From JBKHXF01 sp046566145 (GTDB lineage: Bacteria; Actinomycetota; Nitriliruptoria; Nitriliruptorales; Nitriliruptoraceae), in contig JBKHXF010000013.1 in assembly GCA_046566145.1 (NCBI GenBank), forward strand, positions 1 through 60,922: a stretch of 60,922 bases of DNA. The letters are read 5' to 3'. The notes under the pieces were generated by a model that saw nothing but the letters and a program-made list of their open reading frames with translations, did no database searches and had not been told where the DNA came from. The translations under genes were made by a program, and so were the position numbers. The stretch's first letter is position 1; every line of letters starts with the position of its first letter. This document shows positions 42,809-51,062 of the stretch, in pieces.

Positions 42809-43843
42809 ATGACCGAGCCCGACCGCCCCGCTGCCCGCCCCGGAGGCGTCGACGTGGACGTGCTCGTCCTCGGTGCGGGGATCGCCGGTCTGCTCGCGGC
42901 CCGTCGCTGCGCGGACGCCGGCCTGTCCGTGCGGGTGCTCGACAAGGGCCGCCGCGTGGGTGGGCGCATGGCGACCCGTCGGGTCGACCGCGCCGTGTTC
43001 GACCACGGGGCGCAGTTCGTGACCCTGCAGGACCCCGAGGTCATCGACCTGGCCCGCGGGTGGGAGCGTGCGGGAGCCATCGGACCGTGGTTCCGCGGCT
43101 CCCCCGACACCCCCGCGGACGGCCCCGACGAACCCGATGGCCACGTCCGGTGGCGTGTGACCCCGACGATGCGCTCACTGCCGGAGCACCTCGCCGTCGG
43201 ACTCGACGTCCAGCTGGCGACCCGGGTCACGGCCCTGTCGCACGACGGGACGTGGCAGGCCCTCGTCGACGGTGCCGTGGTCGCGCGGGCCCGGGCCATC
43301 GTCGCGACGGCCCCAGTCCCGCAGACGCTCGACCTCCTCGGCGCCGGCGGCGCGGCCCTCCCGGGCGACGCCGTGGGGGTGCTGCGCGACGCCGCGTACG
43401 ACCCGACGCTGGCCGTGCTGGCCGTCCCCGTCGATCCGGGGGTCGGCGGGCCGCTGCTGGACGGGCGGGGGGCCCGGCGACTCGCGGAGGGGCCCGTGGC
43501 CTTCGTCGCCGACAACCAGGCGAAGGGTGCGAGCCCGGTGCCGGCCGTCACCGTCCACGGCGACGCAGCCACGTCCACGGCCCTCTGGGACGCCGACGAC
43601 GACACGGTCGCGGACGTGCTGCTCGGTCGCGCCGGCGACCTCGTCGGGGTGGCGCTGCGAGCCGTCCACGTCCAGCGCTGGCGCTACGCGACGCCCCGGG
43701 GAGGGCTCGGGACCGACACCGTGCGAGCCGAGGTGCCCGGACCGTTCTGGTTCGCCGGCGACGCCTGCACCGGCGGACGGGTCGAGGGCGCCGCCGTGTC
43801 CGGGCTCGCCGCCGGCGCGCAGGTGGTCGCAACGCTGACCTGA
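42809..43843 (+). CDS. Renalase-like FAD-dependent amine oxidase
   Basis: 344 residues from the ATG at 42809. It has the N-terminal Rossmann dinucleotide motif VLVLGAGIAGLLAARRCADAGLSVRVLDKGRRVGGRMATRR and the renalase-like FDHGAQFVTLQDPEV, ending with the FAD motif GPFWFAGDACTGGRVEGAAVSGLAAG. Mid-domain WRYATPRGG is also typical of this family. It probably binds FAD and oxidises a reduced nicotinamide or amine; the substrate is not readable. It is convergent with the PAS kinase gene, 10 bases apart. Confidence 0.9.
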   Translation: MTEPDRPAARPGGVDVDVLVLGAGIAGLLAARRCADAGLSVRVLDKGRRVGGRMATRRVDRAVFDHGAQFVTLQDPEVIDLARGWERAGAIGPWFRGSPDTPADGPDEPDGHVRWRVTPTMRSLPEHLAVGLDVQLATRVTALSHDGTWQALVDGAVVARARAIVATAPVPQTLDLLGAGGAALPGDAVGVLRDAAYDPTLAVLAVPVDPGVGGPLLDGRGARRLAEGPVAFVADNQAKGASPVPAVTVHGDAATSTALWDADDDTVADVLLGRAGDLVGVALRAVHVQRWRYATPRGGLGTDTVRAEVPGPFWFAGDACTGGRVEGAAVSGLAAGAQVVATLT

Positions 43844-43853
43844 CCGGCGCGGT

Positions 43854-45671
43854 TCAGCTCGGGGACGGGAACCAGGCCGCGATGGTCGCGCCACCGCCGG
43901 GGGTCTCCTCGACCCAGATGCGGCCACCGTGCCGCTCGACGATGCGGGCGCACGTCGCGAGCCCGATCCCGGCCCCGTGCGTCCCGCGGCGCCCGTGCTC
44001 GAACATCTCGAACACCCGGTCCCGGTCGGCCTCGGCGATGCCCGGCCCGTCGTCGCACACCCGCAGGACGACCCCGTCGTCGAGGGCCTCGGTGTTCACG
44101 CGGATGGCCGCACGCTCCCCCGCGTGCTGGAGGGCGTTGGCCAACAGGTTCTGGAGCAGCACCTCGAGGGTCGCCGGGTCGGCGTGCAGCGGCACCTCCC
44201 CGTCCACGGTGATGGAGGCGCCGCGCTCGTCGAGCGCCTGACCGATCGACCGCGTCACCCGCTCGAGGACGACGACGAGGTCGACCTCGGTCGGCTCGAG
44301 CGCGGCGGTGCCCGAGCGGGCGAACCCGAGCAGGGCGTCGATCAGCCCGCGCATCCGGTTCGTTCCCGCGAGGGCGCGGGAGACGTAGTGGGCGACGTCG
44401 TCCTGCCCCGCCCGCTCGGCCTCCTGCTGGGCGAGCTCGAGGAACCCCTTGACGGTGTGCAGGGGCGCCTTGAGGTCGTGGGAGGCGACCGAGGCGAAGT
44501 GCTGCAGGTCGGCGTTGCGTTCCTCGAGGGCGGCGAGGGTCTCCCCGAGCTGCTGGGCGGCCCGCCGGCGCTCGGTGACGTCCTGGATGAGCGCCATGAA
44601 GTCGCCGGGCTCGTCACCGTCGCGGGGTGCGACGGCGACGCTGACGAGCGCGTGCACGATCTCGCCCGAGGGCCGTACGTATCGCTTCTCGAACTCGGCG
44701 TGCCCGCCCTCCGCGCGCAGGCGCTCCAGCACCTCGACGGACAGCTGCGCGTCGTCGGGGTGCGTGAAGGTGAGCAGGTGCCGGCCGACGATGTCGTCGA
44801 TGTCCCTGCCGAGGAGCTCGGCGAGCGCGCGGTTGACCTGCAGCATCTCGCCGGTCCGGGTCGTGAGCGCCTGGCCGATGGGGGCGTGCTCGAAGACCGC
44901 CCGGAACCGCTCCTGGGCCATGGACCGGGCCAGCTCGGCCGCCCGCTCCACGGACAGGTCCTGCACGATCGCGACCACGCGGGTCTCGTGGCCGGTGCCC
45001 CGGCCCAGCAGCGAGAGGGTGATCCTCGTCGGGATCCCGCGGCCGTCCGCGTGGCGCAGGGTCCGCTCGAGCAGGAGGGACGGGACCGTACGGTCGAGCA
45101 GCGGCCTGAGGTCGGCCGCCGGGACCTCGGCCGTGTCACGCAGGGCGTCGAAGGAACCGCCCACGATCGCGGAGCGCTGTCGACCGACCATCCGGCACAG
45201 CGCGGGGTTCGCGTCGATGACGGTGCCCTCGGCGGTCCCGATGGCGAGCCCGATCGGCGCCCGGTCGAACAGCGCGCGGAAGCGCTCGTCCGCGGCGTCC
45301 AGCATCCGGTCGGACCCGGCGGTCCCGACCGGGACGAGCGTGATCACGGCGCCTCCACCGGACAGCGTGCGGACCGCCACCTCCACGGGGCCCAGACCCT
45401 CCGGGAGGTCCACCACGCCCTCCACGGTGTCCTCCCCGCCGGCGGCGGCCGCCTGCGCGAGCAGCTCGGAGACCACCGGCGGCAGCCCGAGCGCCGCCGG
45501 CGGTCGTCCGACGACCTCGTCGAGCTCTCGACCGAGGAGCGTGATCGCCGCGTCGTTGGCCCAGACGGTCGTGCCGTCGCCCGGACCCGTGACGAGCATC
45601 GGGGTGCGAGCGGCCCCGAGGACCTCCCACACGGGGACGTCCAGCTCGACCGTCGGTCGGGTGCGGGGCAC
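43854..45671 (-). CDS. Orphan multi-PAS sensor histidine kinase
   Basis: 605 residues from the GTG at 45671 with AGGAGG 8 bases upstream. Three PAS domains: WEVLGAARTPMLVTGPGDG…, FRALFDRAPIGLAIGTAEGTVIDANPALCRMVGR, and FRAVFEHAPIGQALTTRTGEMLQVNRALAELLGRD with a PAC segment. A classical HisKA follows with His 398 in FASVASHDLKAPLHTVKGF, then HATPase with N-box LLANALQHAGE, G1 CDDGPGIAE and G2 HGAGIGLATCARI. No membrane helix, so it senses something in the cytoplasm. No response regulator is adjacent. Confidence 0.93.
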   Translation of the reverse strand: MPRTRPTVELDVPVWEVLGAARTPMLVTGPGDGTTVWANDAAITLLGRELDEVVGRPPAALGLPPVVSELLAQAAAAGGEDTVEGVVDLPEGLGPVEVAVRTLSGGGAVITLVPVGTAGSDRMLDAADERFRALFDRAPIGLAIGTAEGTVIDANPALCRMVGRQRSAIVGGSFDALRDTAEVPAADLRPLLDRTVPSLLLERTLRHADGRGIPTRITLSLLGRGTGHETRVVAIVQDLSVERAAELARSMAQERFRAVFEHAPIGQALTTRTGEMLQVNRALAELLGRDIDDIVGRHLLTFTHPDDAQLSVEVLERLRAEGGHAEFEKRYVRPSGEIVHALVSVAVAPRDGDEPGDFMALIQDVTERRRAAQQLGETLAALEERNADLQHFASVASHDLKAPLHTVKGFLELAQQEAERAGQDDVAHYVSRALAGTNRMRGLIDALLGFARSGTAALEPTEVDLVVVLERVTRSIGQALDERGASITVDGEVPLHADPATLEVLLQNLLANALQHAGERAAIRVNTEALDDGVVLRVCDDGPGIAEADRDRVFEMFEHGRRGTHGAGIGLATCARIVERHGGRIWVEETPGGGATIAAWFPSPS

Positions 45672-45752
45672 GGGCCGCCCTCCTGACGTGCGTCTCGGAA
45701 CCGGTTGTTGCCACGCGCGGTCCGGTCCCACGGGCCACGCCGCACCGACACG

Positions 45753-46403
45753 CTAGCCAGCACGGCCGGGGACGGTGATCGAAGGGACCGTCCCCGCGGC
45801 CCCGGCCAGGTGGCCGGTGCGGTTCCACGAGAACAGCACCCGGCTGGCACCCGCGACCCCCACCTCCGTCACCCCGGCGTTGGCCACCGGCCCGAGGGTC
45901 CGGTCGGGCAGGCCGAGCAGCGCGTGCAGGCCGTGCCAGATCGACCCGCCGTGACTCACGACCACGACCGAAGCGGGGTCGTCCACGGCCGCGAGGTCCA
46001 GCAGCGCCGCCACGACCCGCGCCGAGAGCTCGGGGGACGACTCGCCGCCGACCTCCGCCACCACGTCGTCGCCCTGACGGAACCGCTCCCACAGCCCGGG
46101 GTCGCGTGCGGCGATGTCGCCGTGCACCTGCCCCTGCCAGCGGCCGAAGTGGCGCTCGCGCAGCCGGGGGTCGAGCCGCACGGGGGCGCCCAGCACGTCG
46201 GCGAGCGGTGCGGCTGTCTCCCTGCACCGCTGCAGGTCCGACGACACGAGGTGGGCGTCCGGGTGCGTCGCCGCCAACCAGCGGGCCAGGTGGGCCGCCT
46301 GGACGCGCCCGACCTCGTCGAGACCGGCGCCCCCCTGCCCCTGGACACGGCCGGCGACGTTGTCGGCGGTCTGCCCGTGGCGGACCAGGAGGAGCCGTCG
46401 CAC
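45753..46403 (-). CDS. Histidine phosphatase (phosphoglycerate-mutase-like)
   Basis: 216 residues from the GTG at 46403, 2 bases after the rsfS stop. It has the phospho-His motif LLVRHGQTADNV, LVSSDLQRCRETA, the proton-donor Glu in RLRERHFGRWQG and the second His in VVVSHGGSIW. These define a branch-2-like phosphatase/mutase; many at this position in actinobacteria act on small phosphate esters. The rsfS-phosphatase pairing is conserved. Substrate unknown. Confidence 0.92.
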   Translation of the reverse strand: MRRLLLVRHGQTADNVAGRVQGQGGAGLDEVGRVQAAHLARWLAATHPDAHLVSSDLQRCRETAAPLADVLGAPVRLDPRLRERHFGRWQGQVHGDIAARDPGLWERFRQGDDVVAEVGGESSPELSARVVAALLDLAAVDDPASVVVVSHGGSIWHGLHALLGLPDRTLGPVANAGVTEVGVAGASRVLFSWNRTGHLAGAAGTVPSITVPGRAG

Positions 46404-46405
46404 CG

Positions 46406-46816
46406 TCAGCCGACGACGTCGCCGGCCGCGGCGGCGACATCGCGCCCGACGACCTCGCCCGACACCGGGTCTCGGCGCGGCACGTCCGACCACAGCCGTT
46501 CGAGCGCGTAGAAGTCGCGCTGGTCGCTGTGGAACAGGTGCACCACCACGTCGCCGTAGTCGAGCAGGATCCATCCGGAGGCGGGCGTGCCCTCGCGGCG
46601 CAGCGGTCGCCGGTCCTCCGTCTCGCGCACGGCCTCCTCCACCGCGTCCGCGACGGCCTTGAGGTGTCGCTCGTTGGTGGCCGTCACGAGCGCGAAGAGG
46701 TCGACCACGGCCAGCAGGTCGGCGACGTCGAGCAACTCGAGCTCGACCCCCTTCTTGTCGTCGGCGGCGCGGAGGGCGGTGACGGCCGTGGTGACGGCGT
46801 CGGGGGCGGCGGGCAC
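46406..46816 (-). CDS. rsfS: Ribosome silencing factor RsfS
   Basis: 136 residues from the GTG at 46816 (VPAAPDAVTTAVTALRAADDKKGVELELLDVADLLAVVDLFALVTATNERHLKAV…); an in-frame GTG at 46879 is possible, and neither has a strong Shine-Dalgarno. The family core is intact: DLFALVTATNERHLKAVADAVEE, RREGTPASGWILLDYGDVVVHLFHSDQRDFYALERLW. It binds uL14 and blocks subunit joining when nutrients are low. Placed between nadD/LytR and the phosphatase, as usual. Confidence 0.93.
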   Translation of the reverse strand: MPAAPDAVTTAVTALRAADDKKGVELELLDVADLLAVVDLFALVTATNERHLKAVADAVEEAVRETEDRRPLRREGTPASGWILLDYGDVVVHLFHSDQRDFYALERLWSDVPRRDPVSGEVVGRDVAAAAGDVVG

Positions 46817-46941
46817 GGTGGACCTGGGGAGTCGGGGTCGGGTCGGGCGGGTCGAGGGAACCACAGGCCACGGGCGCACGCACCTGCACGCGCGCCGGCG
46901 GCCGTCCGGGAGCCCCGACTGAGCCCCGTCCCGGGCGCCAC

Positions 46942-48273
46942 TCAGTCGGCGGCGTAGTCCCGGCCGACCAGGATCGTCATGTCAGCCACCCCCTGCGGCA
47001 CCTCGCTGAGCTCGATGCGGCCCATCCCCAGCGCGTCACGGACGTCCTCCGCCGCGCGACGGGTCGCCTCGTCGTCGCGGTAGACGAGGATGCGGGTGGT
47101 CGGGTGGTCGAAGCGGTCGGCGTTGCCGGTGAGGACCACGGAGAAGCCGAGCGGGATGAGCCGCTGCGCGACGTCCTGGCCGATGCCGGGCACGCCGTTG
47201 CCGTTGCGGATCTCCAGCGTGCGCGGGGCCGCGCCGTCACGGACCGGCACCGACGCGGCCAGCCGCTCCGCGACGAGCGCGTCGGCCCGGTCCCGGTCGA
47301 TGCGGTAGCTCGCCTCGTCGCCGGTCCCGATCGGGACCACCGGGAGCGTGCGGGTCACCAGGCGGTCGTCCTGACGGGCCCGGGCGAGGGCCGCGAGGAG
47401 CGCGCGCACGTCCTCCGGCTCCAGGTCACCGGCGGACAGCCCGACCATCGGCGCACCGTCGTCGAAGACGGCCTCGAGGACGCCCGGATCGGCGGCCACG
47501 GCGTCGAGGAGCGTGTCGAGCACGAGCTGGACCCTCGGCAGCGCCTCGAGCTCCTGCTCGTCGGCGCTGCGGAACGTCAGGAGCTCGGCGACACGGGGGC
47601 CGTCGAGCACCTGGCGACCCGGCTCGAAGCGCGCCACGCCGGAGCCGTCCTCGCGCCGCTCGACGAGGCGCTCCTCGAGCTCGACGGTGAGGCCCCCCAC
47701 CCGGCTGAACAGCGAGGCCCAGTCCTGCCGGCTCAGCGCGGCCACACCGTCGAGGTCGACCCCGAGCAGGTTGTCGAGGGTCGCGTCGAGCAGCGGACCC
47801 TCCCCGAACTCGAAGGCCTGGCCGAGCTGCAGCAGGCCGAAGCCGGGGATCTCCACGACCGTGGTGACCGGCACGAGCAGCACCGTCGCCTCGCCGCTCT
47901 CCCGGTCGACGGCGAGGACGGTCACCTGGGTCGCGGGGGCGGACGGGTCGTCCTGGTCGAACGTGGCCAGCACCAGGGTCGGCTGCGGGTCGGCTCCCGC
48001 CGGCACGGCCGGCGCGTCGGAGGCGACCGGCTCGTCGCGGTCGACCACCTCGCGGGCGACGAGGGCGCCGATGCCGCCGACCACCGCGGCGCCGAGCACC
48101 ACCAGGGCCAGCGTGCCGCCGGCGGTGCGCAGCGCTGCGCGCCGCCGGCGGCGCCGGCGCTGCTGGGTCCGTCGCCCCGCGGAGCGACGGGACCGACGCA
48201 TCGGTGGCGCGTCGTCCTCGGACCGGGGTGTCCTCACGGCGCGGGACGTGGTGTCGGTCGGCTGGTCAGGCAT
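46942..48273 (-). CDS. LytR/CpsA/Psr-like membrane protein with LytR_C domain, degenerate catalytic site
   Basis: 443 residues from the ATG at 48273, overlapping nadD by 8 bases. A cytoplasmic Arg-rich N-terminus (QQRRRRRRRAALR), one membrane helix near residues 50-75, an LCP-like domain, and a C-terminal LytR_C domain (RTLEIRNGNGVPGIGQDVAQRLIPLGFSVVLTGNADRFDHPTTRILVYRD). In the LCP part the usual IPRDT with catalytic Arg and Asp is replaced by LVPVTT, so attachment of polymers to peptidoglycan by the classical mechanism is doubtful. The nadD-LytR-rsfS order is conserved in actinobacteria. Confidence 0.85.
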   Translation of the reverse strand: MPDQPTDTTSRAVRTPRSEDDAPPMRRSRRSAGRRTQQRRRRRRRAALRTAGGTLALVVLGAAVVGGIGALVAREVVDRDEPVASDAPAVPAGADPQPTLVLATFDQDDPSAPATQVTVLAVDRESGEATVLLVPVTTVVEIPGFGLLQLGQAFEFGEGPLLDATLDNLLGVDLDGVAALSRQDWASLFSRVGGLTVELEERLVERREDGSGVARFEPGRQVLDGPRVAELLTFRSADEQELEALPRVQLVLDTLLDAVAADPGVLEAVFDDGAPMVGLSAGDLEPEDVRALLAALARARQDDRLVTRTLPVVPIGTGDEASYRIDRDRADALVAERLAASVPVRDGAAPRTLEIRNGNGVPGIGQDVAQRLIPLGFSVVLTGNADRFDHPTTRILVYRDDEATRRAAEDVRDALGMGRIELSEVPQGVADMTILVGRDYAAD

Positions 48274-48871
48274 GGCCGGAACGGTACAGCCGGCGCTCCT
48301 CGATCTCGTGGCGCACCGACGGCGGCACGAGGTGCCGGATGCTGCGCCCCTCGGCGACCCGCCGGCGGACGTCCGTCGACGAGACGTCGACGCGCGGGAC
48401 GTCGAGCCGTGCCAGGGCGTGGCCGAGCGCCTGCACGGCCGGCGTGTCGCCGGCACGCGCCACCACCACGAAGCGGGCGAGCGCGAGCGCCTCCTCGGCT
48501 CGCTCCCACCGCGGCAGGTCGTTGGCCGCGTCCGCGCCGAGTAGGAAGGTGAACGCGGTGCCGGGCTCCGCCGCAGCGAGCTCCGCGAGGGTGTCCGCGG
48601 TGTAGGTGGGCCCGGTCCGCCGGGCCTCCCGGTCGTCGACGACCACCCCCGGCAGGTGGGCGACGGCGGCCTCGCACAGCGCCACGCGCACGGCCGCCGG
48701 ACTCTCCCCGTCCTTCATCCACGGGTCACCCGCGACCAGCAGGCGGACCTCGTCGAGCCCCAGCGCGTCGCGAGCCTCCTCCGCGACCACGAGGTGCCCG
48801 AGGTGCGGCGGGTCGAAGGTCCCGCCGAGCAGGCCGACGCGCCGGTCGGCCGGCCTCTCCGGGGTGTCCAT
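48266..48871 (-). CDS. nadD: Nicotinate-nucleotide adenylyltransferase
   Basis: 201 residues from the ATG at 48871. Nucleotidyltransferase signature GLLGGTFDPPHLGHLVVAEEA at the N-terminus and ISSTDVRRRVAEGRSIRHLVP-type motif (SSTDVRRRVAEG) at the C-terminus, plus FLLGADAANDLPRWERAE. It transfers AMP to nicotinate mononucleotide in NAD synthesis. A TAGGCT box sits exactly 6 bases before the ATG with no Shine-Dalgarno, so it is probably leaderless and starts the nadD-LytR-rsfS-phosphatase operon. Confidence 0.96.
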   Translation of the reverse strand: MDTPERPADRRVGLLGGTFDPPHLGHLVVAEEARDALGLDEVRLLVAGDPWMKDGESPAAVRVALCEAAVAHLPGVVVDDREARRTGPTYTADTLAELAAAEPGTAFTFLLGADAANDLPRWERAEEALALARFVVVARAGDTPAVQALGHALARLDVPRVDVSSTDVRRRVAEGRSIRHLVPPSVRHEIEERRLYRSGHA

Positions 48872-48877
48872 GGGGGC

Positions 48878-48883
48878 AGCCTA
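48878..48883 (-). promoter_or_regulatory. Leaderless -10 box TAGGCT for nadD
   Basis: TAGGCT, 6 bases, ATG. Same geometry as holA and proA. Confidence 0.55.
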
Positions 48884-49001
48884 CGCCGCCGCCGGCGCGT
48901 GGCGGGCCTCCTGCCGACGAACGGACAGGGCGGATCGCCCGCACGACGGTGTGAGGACCACCACCATCCCACGGTGCCGACACGCGAAGGTCCACGTCCA
49001 G

Positions 49002-49145
49002 ATGCAGGTCACCCCCGACGACGTCCGAACCCGTCCCGATGCCGCCCCCACACCGCCCTCGTCGGGGTCGTGGCGCCTCGAGCTCGCCGTGGCGGCCCTC
49101 GGCCTCACGCTGGGCGTCGTGCTGGTGCTGACCCTGCTCGCGTGA
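49002..49145 (+). CDS. Possible small single-helix membrane protein, 47 residues
   Basis: ATG at 49002, AAGG about 11 bases upstream. The frame reads MQVTPDDVRTRPDAAPTPPS, then a ~20-residue hydrophobic helix (LELAVAALGLTLGVVLVLTLLA) to the end. Composition looks coding, and a bidirectional hairpin follows. The weak ribosome site and small size keep confidence low. If real it is a tail-anchored-type small membrane protein of unknown role. Confidence 0.35.
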   Translation: MQVTPDDVRTRPDAAPTPPSSGSWRLELAVAALGLTLGVVLVLTLLA

Positions 49146-49165
49146 GCACGACACCGGACACGCCG

Positions 49166-49205
49166 CGGGGGCGGCCCAGCTCGTCGCGAGCCGGGCCCGC
49201 CCCCG
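49166..49205. terminator. Bidirectional hairpin between convergent genes
   Basis: 9-base arms cgggggcgg / ccgcccccg enclosing a smaller ctcg-tcg-cgag hairpin, between the small membrane protein frame and the LVIVD-repeat gene. Confidence 0.45.
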
Positions 49206-49229
49206 TCGACGGTCGTGGGTCGCTCGGGC

Positions 49230-50885
49230 TCAGCCCTGGAGGAGCTGCGCCCGGACGTAGACCGGCGCCACCGGCTGGCGTGCCGCCGGGACCGGCGGCT
49301 CGCCGAGCACGTTGATGCCGACGCTGGTGACCGCCCCGAAGCGGGCACCCGGCGGCACCGGGCCCTCGGCGTCACGGCCGTCGGCGTTGATGCTGGTGCC
49401 GCCCATGAACGAGCAGTTCTCGTCGTAGAAGTACACGTTCAGGTCGTACGGGGTGGTCCCCGACCCGGTGGCCCGGATGGTCGTCGCGACCTCGTCCACG
49501 CTCGCCGGGATCTCCACGATCAGCGCGTCGCCGGTCGGGGCGCCGGTGACACCCTGCTCGCACAGCGTCTCGCTGATGCCGGACACCTGCGTGGTCGCCG
49601 GGTTCGAGGCCACGAAGCCCTCCGCGACGGCGTCCGGGATGTACTCGAACACGTCGAGGCCGCGGCCGCCGAGGTCACCGACGTACACGTAGCCGTCGTG
49701 GATCTGCGCGCCCCACGAGTCGGCGCCGGGGATGATGTACTGCCCGACCCGGACCGGCTTCGCGGGGTCGGCGAAGTCGACGACCTGCAGGCCGGCGTTG
49801 TAGGAACCGACGTAGGCGAGGGTCCCCTCGGTGGTGAAGTTGTGGACCGAGCAGATGCCGGCCGGCGTCCCGGTCCCGTTGAACCACTCCGACACGATCG
49901 TCGAGTCGGTGAAGTCCGGGCTCATGCGCACGGTGTGCAGCCCGCCGGCCTGGCAACCGGAGTGCAGGTCCTCGTCCGAGATGATCATGGTGCGCTGGTC
50001 GGCATCGAGCAGGCGCGCCTCGTGGTAGTACCGGATCGGGTGCCACGACGCGGCGTCCTTCTGCGCCTCGAGGCGGAACCGGTTGAGCACCACCGGGTCG
50101 GCCGGGTCCGTGATGTCGACGACGAACGTCGACCCGATGTTGCCCCCGTTCGGCGTGAAGCCGTAGGCACCACCCTCCGCGACGAGCGCCAGGTCACGAC
50201 GCTCGCCCTCCTCCTCCGTGCCGCTGTTGTCCCGGTCGACGAACACGTCGGTGTGGACCGTGATCTCGTGGACGTGCGTGAACGGCTGGACCGTCGGACG
50301 GTTCCGCCGGTGCGGGGAGTCCCTCCACAACGTCACGAGGTCCCACTCGCCGATCTTGCTCGGGACGGTCGGCTGCGCGGCGAACAGCGGGGTCGCGTCG
50401 TAGAGGCGCAGCTTCGGCCCGCCGGCCGGGACCCACAGCATCCGCTCGTCGACGAAGTCGCCGGTGTGGTCGTTGCCGTCGGTCCCGGTGAGCTCACCGA
50501 TCTTGACGATCTTCTTCGGGTCGGTGATGTCGAGGAACTCGGTCTTGTTCGTCCACCCCGAGCGGTTCCCGGACAGGCTCGCGACCAGCTTGGTCCCGTC
50601 GGTGATCGCGTCCGGTACGGCGTCGGAGCGACCTCCCGTCGGCGCCCACTCGCCGACCAGCTTCGGCGTGGTGCGGTCGGAGATGTCGTAGACGGCCATG
50701 CCGACGCCGAAGCCGCCGGCGACCAGCACGTCGCCCTCGACGTTGACGTGGCCGCCGATCTCGCCCGGGACGTGCGCGACGTGGCGCACGTTCGTGGCGA
50801 TCGGGGCGACGTCGGTCTGCACGGCGGCGAGACCAGCGGGCAGGGCGACGGCGACGGCCGTGGCGAGGAGAGCTCGACGACGCAC
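49230..50885 (-). CDS. Secreted LVIVD-repeat beta-propeller protein
   Basis: 551 residues from the GTG at 50885 with GGAGG 5-6 bases upstream. Signal peptide VRRRALLATAVAVALPAGLAAV. Repeated LVIVD-type units follow (GVGMAVYDISDRTTPKLVGEW; TEFLDITDPKKIVKIGEL; TFVVDITDPADPVVLNRF; LQVVDFADPAKPVRVGQY), the signature of a secreted beta-propeller, then a ~120-residue C-terminal beta-sandwich. His-containing segments (THVHEITVHTDVFVDRD; VHNFTTEG) suggest metal binding. It is probably a cell-surface or secreted protein; the ligand is unknown. Confidence 0.88.
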   Translation of the reverse strand: MRRRALLATAVAVALPAGLAAVQTDVAPIATNVRHVAHVPGEIGGHVNVEGDVLVAGGFGVGMAVYDISDRTTPKLVGEWAPTGGRSDAVPDAITDGTKLVASLSGNRSGWTNKTEFLDITDPKKIVKIGELTGTDGNDHTGDFVDERMLWVPAGGPKLRLYDATPLFAAQPTVPSKIGEWDLVTLWRDSPHRRNRPTVQPFTHVHEITVHTDVFVDRDNSGTEEEGERRDLALVAEGGAYGFTPNGGNIGSTFVVDITDPADPVVLNRFRLEAQKDAASWHPIRYYHEARLLDADQRTMIISDEDLHSGCQAGGLHTVRMSPDFTDSTIVSEWFNGTGTPAGICSVHNFTTEGTLAYVGSYNAGLQVVDFADPAKPVRVGQYIIPGADSWGAQIHDGYVYVGDLGGRGLDVFEYIPDAVAEGFVASNPATTQVSGISETLCEQGVTGAPTGDALIVEIPASVDEVATTIRATGSGTTPYDLNVYFYDENCSFMGGTSINADGRDAEGPVPPGARFGAVTSVGINVLGEPPVPAARQPVAPVYVRAQLLQG

Positions 50886-50970
50886 GGGGGACCTCCGGGG
50901 GGGGGCGTCGGATGCGTTCCCGTGTGACTTCGCCGCCCGGCCCCCCGGCTCCTCCTCCCGCGTGCGCTCT

Positions 50971-51062
50971 CTCCGGTCGCCGAGGGCTCCCTACGCGATG
51001 CGCTCGATCCCTGCGCGTGCTCCCGCTCCGGTCGCCGGGGGCTCCCTACGCGATGCGCTCGA
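50971..51062. repeat. Pair of 37-base direct repeats at the end of the VWA gene
   Basis: 50971-51007 and 51026-51062 are identical except for one base (period 55). The right copy contains the last codons and stop of the VWA-domain gene; the left copy lies outside it. A partial match continues upstream of both copies, so this is a duplicated gene end. Confidence 0.85.

Noticed and set aside
50971..51062. Possible CRISPR-like repeat pair
   Set aside because: Only two copies, one inside a gene end; explained as a tandem duplication. No other CRISPR-like array is present in the window.
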